Below, one piece after another: positions 28,328 to 31,664 of a DNA stretch of 31,664 nt. A program made the translations under genes and the position numbers. Origin of the DNA: a virus. The notes beneath the pieces were generated by a model. It worked only from the letters and a program-made list of their open reading frames with translations. It ran no database searches and was not told where the DNA came from. Position 1 is the first letter of the stretch; each line of letters starts with the position of its first letter. The stretch lies in the IMG/VR virus record IMGVR_UViG_3300003324_000138, positions 1 through 31,664 of that record; one strand, 5' to 3'.

Positions 28328-28676
28328 CGTGACTGATTTAATTAATCGTATAACATTGGCCATTATACGACAAGAAGGGATGGCAACAGACTATTCTAAT
28401 CCCGGTAATCTAAGAAATGCTCCGTGGCTAGTCCGGCCGGTCATCGTCAACGGATTCTGGAAGCCGCAATCCCGTGCAGAAGGAATAGCGGGAGTCGCTC
28501 ATGTAGTTGCTCTTCGTATTGCTATGCGACAGTCGCTGCGACAATTGATAAACGCATGGGCTCCTGTAATAGACAAAAATAACACTGAAGTATATATAAA
28601 GAACGTGAAGCAATGGGCGCAGATTCCTGATGAAAACGTACCTTTACTAAATTATATTGTGGAGAGTGTTCAATGA
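28293..28676 (+). CDS. Lysozyme-like / virion muralytic candidate
   Basis: This 127-residue protein starts at ATG 28293; GTG 28329, just after the upstream stop, would give a shorter form starting MTDLINRITL. The order LAIIRQEGM (E28), NPGNLR (36-41), a GFWKPQSRAEGIAG stretch, LINAWAP and NNTEVYIKNV matches a phage family often annotated as structural or lysozyme-like, in which the Glu of R-x-E-G lies in the expected catalytic place. Such proteins may open the cell wall at entry or exit. No signal peptide or membrane segment is seen. The fold is likely; the activity is inferred. Confidence 0.6.
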   Translation: MVVKGIEFVLFNVTDLINRITLAIIRQEGMATDYSNPGNLRNAPWLVRPVIVNGFWKPQSRAEGIAGVAHVVALRIAMRQSLRQLINAWAPVIDKNNTEVYIKNVKQWAQIPDENVPLLNYIVESVQ

Positions 28677-28873
28677 GCGTTGCTAAAGCGGTTACAGAAT
28701 CAATGAATAAAATGCGATCCCCCGGCAAGGTAACAGGGTGCCGTGTTGAGAAAGCCGCGAATGGCGGTTATTCAGTTAAAAATGAACACGAACATTATAT
28801 GGAAAATAACAAACCATTCGTATATACAAGTCATGAAGAAGTAGCCAAACACCTGAAGAAACATCTCAAATGA
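28673..28873 (+). CDS. Small basic hypothetical protein
   Basis: This 66-residue protein is coupled at both ends by ATGA overlaps, with GGAG eight bases before the ATG. It contains GCRVEKAANGGYSVKNEHEHY followed by FVYTSHEEVAKHLKKHL. A G-G-Y-x-V ... E-H ... S-x-E-E-x-x-x-H pattern is widespread among small phage proteins of unknown function. Net basic. Its role is not known. Confidence 0.6.
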   Translation: MSVAKAVTESMNKMRSPGKVTGCRVEKAANGGYSVKNEHEHYMENNKPFVYTSHEEVAKHLKKHLK

Positions 28874-29094
28874 ACATCCGCGACATTATTGCAAATTTAT
28901 TCGCTCGCCATGCATTGCAGCAGGCGGCGGCTCAGGGGGCACCTCAACAGCAATCTATTCCTATGCAGCAGGGTAATTCATTCACTCAAATACAAATGGC
29001 ACAAATGGCTGAGCAGCAAGCGGCCGAGGAACGAAAGCGTCGATTGCAGGAGCTGTTTGCAAAAGGATTGTTTACAGGACCGGTGCAAAGATGA
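28870..29094 (+). CDS. Small Gln-rich hypothetical protein
   Basis: This 74-residue protein lies in the ATGA-coupled chain. The sequence is rich in Gln, Ala and Met (QQAAAQGAPQQQSIPMQQ, then MAQMAEQQAAEERKRR) and ends in a short amphipathic helix (RLQELFAKGLFTGP). Such low-complexity proteins occur next to the basic G-K-x-A-G-type gene that follows. No domain recognised. Confidence 0.55.
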   Translation: MNIRDIIANLFARHALQQAAAQGAPQQQSIPMQQGNSFTQIQMAQMAEQQAAEERKRRLQELFAKGLFTGPVQR

Positions 29095-29315
29095 ATCGTG
29101 CAGATGTAATACGTAAAGCAACTGTTAAACATGCTTCTAATGGGAAGAACTGGATTGCAGGAGCTATTAAACATCCTGGTTCATTCTCCAAAGCAGCGAA
29201 AAAAGCAGGTAAATCAACGGCGGCATTCGCTTCTGAACATGCTCACGATTCGGGTACATTAGGTCGGCGGGCGAGACTTGCACAGACACTTGCAAAATTA
29301 AGGAAACGTAAATGA
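29091..29315 (+). CDS. Small basic Lys/Ala-rich protein
   Basis: This 74-residue, strongly basic protein is coupled by ATGA at both ends. Its order N-W-I-A-G-A-I-K-H-P-G-S-F, then KAAKKAGKSTAAFASEH, then GRRARLAQTLAKLRKRK, matches a common phage pattern (W-I-x-x-A-I-x-x-P-G ... K-R-A-x-L-A-x-T-L). The function of that family is not established; it may bind DNA or a capsid or packaging partner. Typical location near packaging genes. Confidence 0.6.
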   Translation: MNRADVIRKATVKHASNGKNWIAGAIKHPGSFSKAAKKAGKSTAAFASEHAHDSGTLGRRARLAQTLAKLRKRK

Positions 29316-29725
29316 AACGTAACGTTGCATTCCTTCTATTGATTCCCTTAGCGGCGGCTCTCGGCGCGACGGTTGTTAAACTTTCCCAAATTCGCGGGGA
29401 TAAAGTTGCCTCAATCTTAGTGTCAATGCCAGATGGAACCATTAAACAATCCAATGTAATGTCGGGTATCTCTGTTGATCCTACGACAGGAAATATTATC
29501 GTTGCGGCTCAGCAGACTACCGTGTCAAGCCCACCGACCGTTTCTATCTTTAACGTTACGTCAACTACACCGAATTCCTTCACTATTCCGGCCGGTAAGA
29601 CACAGTGCATCGTAACAGACGCAATAGTACTCAGTTCTAAAGATGACTATACGGTGGTAAATAACAATGTTATATTCAACACTCCGGCTGTCCCTGGTGA
29701 TATTGTTCAGTTGTTCTGTTTCTAG
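29312..29725 (+). CDS. Secreted beta-rich protein with signal peptide
   Basis: This 137-residue protein starts at ATG 29312 (ATGA coupling). Residues 1-19 (MKRNVAFLLLIPLAAALGA) are a clear Sec signal: basic start, hydrophobic core and an Ala-x-Gly-Ala cleavage site. The mature part is beta-rich (VASILVSMPDG, TGNIIVAAQQT, NSFTIPAGKTQCIVTDAIVL, YTVVNNNVIFN). The last 59 bases overlap the next gene in another frame. A phage-encoded exported protein could act in lysis, exclusion or surface change. No family recognised. Confidence 0.65.
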   Translation: MKRNVAFLLLIPLAAALGATVVKLSQIRGDKVASILVSMPDGTIKQSNVMSGISVDPTTGNIIVAAQQTTVSSPPTVSIFNVTSTTPNSFTIPAGKTQCIVTDAIVLSSKDDYTVVNNNVIFNTPAVPGDIVQLFCF

Positions 29726-30026
29726 AGCGGAAACACGCCCGCGAATAGAACAAATTCCTTCGCAAATTAGGTTCGATGATAACGGCGGGGCCGGGACAAA
29801 AATAAGTTATAACCGATTAAGTTGTGTTGCAACTGGCTTGGGCAATGAATGTATTATAAAACGTATAAAGAAAAATAACACGGTTTGTACATATAATAGT
29901 TATAGAACATCCGGTCAGTGGGAGCCAATTAAACCGCCAGTTCCAGTTGAGTTTTGTTATTCGCAAGAACAATTAAAAGCACTTCTATCCTTCCCCGAAT
30001 GGGTTGAGTGGTGGATTTTGCAATAG
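29667..30026 (+). CDS. Secreted or lipoprotein-like small protein
   Basis: This 119-residue protein starts at ATG 29667, inside the previous gene. The N-terminus (MLYSTLRLSLVILFSCSVSRA) fits a signal peptide, with LFSC as a possible lipobox. The mature part has four or more Cys and a basic patch (CIIKRIKKNNTVCTYNSY), then a Pro-rich and Trp-rich end (SFPEWVEWWIL). The two overlapping exported genes recall the spanin arrangement, but neither shows a coiled coil, so spanin function is unproven. The ribosome site is unclear. Confidence 0.5.
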   Translation: MLYSTLRLSLVILFSCSVSRAETRPRIEQIPSQIRFDDNGGAGTKISYNRLSCVATGLGNECIIKRIKKNNTVCTYNSYRTSGQWEPIKPPVPVEFCYSQEQLKALLSFPEWVEWWILQ

Positions 30027-30032
30027 ACACGT

Positions 30033-31517
30033 GTGAATGATTATCGTTTAGAAGTTTCTTTTAGAAATCTTCAGCAAGAGGATTTCTACTTTGCTCGCAA
30101 CCGCCGTCAAATATTTTCTGGTGGATTTAACAACGGGAAATCTTACAGCGGTTGCCTTAAAGCTTTTACTCTTCTCTCTACCTTTCCTAATTACCGCATC
30201 GCAATATGTCGTCAAGTTCGTGCAGACTTGATGAAGACGACATATCAAACCTTCTTTAAAATCTGTCCGCGTGATTTCGTAGAACGTAATAACGAACAAG
30301 AGGGCTTAACAGTCCTTAAGAACGGCAGTACGATCTACTGGATGCACCTCGATAAAGTTGACGAGTCCACGCTTCGTGGCTTGGAAGTTAATAGCGTTCT
30401 CGTCGATCAGGCTGAAGAAATCGAGGAAAAAGTCTTTGATATTCTGGATGCACGTATTGGACGCTGGGATAACGCAATTGTACCGGAGGATTTGATTACC
30501 GCTGATTGGCCTAAGAATCCGGCCGGTTTCTATATCGCCCCATCGTATCACATGCTGTTGTGCAATCCGGACACACAGTTCCACTTTATTTATAGGAAAT
30601 TTCATCCTGATTCATTAGAACGAGATGAGAAAGCATTCTGGACCGAAGGCGAATGGGATGCTGGTTTAGGATCGGCCGAAGCCTATCAGGATGCGTTAAA
30701 ACACGATCAAGAGTGGGTTGATAAATTTGTTCGCGGTAAATGGGGTATAAGTGCCGCCGCGATTCATATAGTGGACCAGGATTCGCTATTAGAATGGACT
30801 CCTGAACTGGATGAACTTATACATAGGAAAGGTAATCTCTGTAGGATATTAGATCATGGTGATGCGTCTCCTACTTGTTGTTTGTGGGTTGCTGCTTTGG
30901 CAGGAGTATACATATTTTATAGGGAATATTATTCCGCGGGTCAGGTTATATCTGTCCACCGACAAGCAATCGCTGATCTGTCTATTGGAGAACAATACTC
31001 GGCAAATTACGCTGATCCCGCTATATTCAAGAAACAATCCCAAAAGGATGGCGGGTTTTGGAGTGTGTCTGACGAGTATTTATCAAGAGATATTGACGGC
31101 CCGCCGTTAGCTTGGATTCCGGCCGATAATAACGAATATGCGACACGAAATCGCCTTAACGAATTACTCAAGAAGCGTGAAGGAATTAAGCATCCACACA
31201 CGAACGCAGATCCCGCGCCAAGAATATACTTTATTAAGCAGTCAAAAACATATCCATTTGGGTGCTTCCATACGATCAAAGAGCTTGGTAGTCAGCGCCG
31301 GAAAATTCTTGGATACTTTGACGGAAAAGCAATCTATGACGATGCGAGAGAAGAAAGCGTAGCTGATCACGCTTATGATTGTGTTCGTTATTATATAGCA
31401 ATGCACGGTAATCCGCAGCGTGAAGCTCCAAGAAAGCCTCCTAAAATGTCGTTCAAATTTTATAAAATGTTGGCGGCCCGAAAGCGAAACGCAGTGGTGG
31501 CTGCATCTGTCGATTGA
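30033..31517 (+). CDS. terL: Large terminase subunit
   Basis: This 494-residue protein starts at GTG 30033. The ATPase has GGFNNGKS (Walker A, 30-37), and VLVDQAEE (122-129) in the Walker B place with Gln before the catalytic Glu. The C-terminal nuclease of the RNase H type has RILDHGDAS (D274 and D277), YADPA (D328) and VADHAYD (D444, D448), the metal-binding Asp positions of large terminases. Together these power DNA packaging and cut the concatemer. Its position at the right end, with virion genes expected after it, is standard. It also supports the idea that the window's left end joins this block. The packaging mechanism (headful or site-specific) cannot be read here. Confidence 0.93.
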   Translation: MNDYRLEVSFRNLQQEDFYFARNRRQIFSGGFNNGKSYSGCLKAFTLLSTFPNYRIAICRQVRADLMKTTYQTFFKICPRDFVERNNEQEGLTVLKNGSTIYWMHLDKVDESTLRGLEVNSVLVDQAEEIEEKVFDILDARIGRWDNAIVPEDLITADWPKNPAGFYIAPSYHMLLCNPDTQFHFIYRKFHPDSLERDEKAFWTEGEWDAGLGSAEAYQDALKHDQEWVDKFVRGKWGISAAAIHIVDQDSLLEWTPELDELIHRKGNLCRILDHGDASPTCCLWVAALAGVYIFYREYYSAGQVISVHRQAIADLSIGEQYSANYADPAIFKKQSQKDGGFWSVSDEYLSRDIDGPPLAWIPADNNEYATRNRLNELLKKREGIKHPHTNADPAPRIYFIKQSKTYPFGCFHTIKELGSQRRKILGYFDGKAIYDDAREESVADHAYDCVRYYIAMHGNPQREAPRKPPKMSFKFYKMLAARKRNAVVAASVD

Positions 31518-31530
31518 CGCATTAAAACCT

Positions 31531-31664
31531 ATGCCTTTAGATCCTCTTACTGCTGCTTTAAACGCCCTGGCCTCATTTAATCAATTTTTATGTACAACGG
31601 CTGGGCAGGAATTCGCGAAGATTAACAATGATCTTATCAAGGATATCCTCGGTAAGATAATGAA
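31531..31664 (+). CDS. Start of the next packaging-block gene (partial)
   Basis: ATG 31531 lies 13 bases after the terminase stop and the frame stays open to the last base. The 44 visible residues are helical (MPLDPLTAALNALASFNQF, then FAKINNDLIKDIL). Such short helical proteins follow the large terminase in many phages and have no assigned role. The rest of the gene lies outside the window. Confidence 0.55.
   Translation, partial: MPLDPLTAALNALASFNQFLCTTAGQEFAKINNDLIKDILGKIM

Noticed and set aside
1-31664. tRNA genes
   Set aside because: A few GTTCGA-like words occur, but they lie inside genes and no cloverleaf arms could be placed around them.

Overview
The window is part of the genome of a tailed double-stranded DNA bacteriophage. 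It carries a large terminase, a block of virion genes, a UDG-domain family-A DNA polymerase with recombination and helicase genes, and almost no space between genes. Three consecutive proteins at the end of the virion block look like DNA-ejection (internal virion) proteins, and no sheath or tape-measure gene is seen, so a podovirus is most likely (inference). Strong AGGAGG-type ribosome sites and sigma70-like -35/-10 boxes indicate a bacterial host. Signal peptides and a possible lipobox hint at a Gram-negative one, but the host cannot be named from the sequence. No integrase, repressor of known family, tRNA or CRISPR array was found.

Layout. (1) 1-9741, plus strand: late virion genes. These are the end of a repeat-rich structural protein, a 1176-aa beta-rich tail protein with three tandem C-terminal domains, a small Cys protein, a fibre-type protein, two LamG-like virion proteins, and three probable ejection proteins. 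(2) 9614-23800, minus strand: one long tightly overlapping replication and nucleotide-metabolism operon. It encodes a SNF2-type helicase, a Cas4/RecB-like PD-(D/E)XK nuclease, a Sak4-like RecA-fold ATPase with an SSB-like DUF669-type partner, a family-A DNA polymerase with a UDG-like N-terminus, a DUF5664-type dNTP diphosphohydrolase with a zinc finger, a DUF3987-like ATPase, an AP2-domain protein and many small Cys-rich proteins. The two coding fronts converge and overlap at 9614-9741. (3) 23801-24644: the only large non-coding region. It holds two divergent sigma70-like promoters, an AT-rich tract, helically spaced ACGT repeats and a second family of direct repeats, and is the best candidate for the control region and replication origin. 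(4) 24645-31664, plus strand: an early-type first gene, two small HTH regulators, two nested palindromes, a stop-interrupted gene, a probable small terminase, a chain of small genes including a lysozyme-like protein and two secreted proteins, then the large terminase and the start of the next gene.

How it works together (inference). The divergent promoters at about 23.9 and 24.6 kb drive the leftward replication operon and the rightward regulatory genes. LuxR-type and other HTH proteins on the right arm may control late transcription from the packaging genes into the virion block, which would join the left edge of the window if the genome is circularly permuted.

Most notable: the palindrome CGGCCG occurs about 39 times by eye, roughly eight times chance expectation. 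Also notable are the repeat-bearing control region, the gene with a perfect ribosome site but stop codons at positions 3 and 14, and unusual active-site substitutions in the DNA polymerase. I did not find a convincing new multi-gene system; the candidates are listed with their uncertainties.
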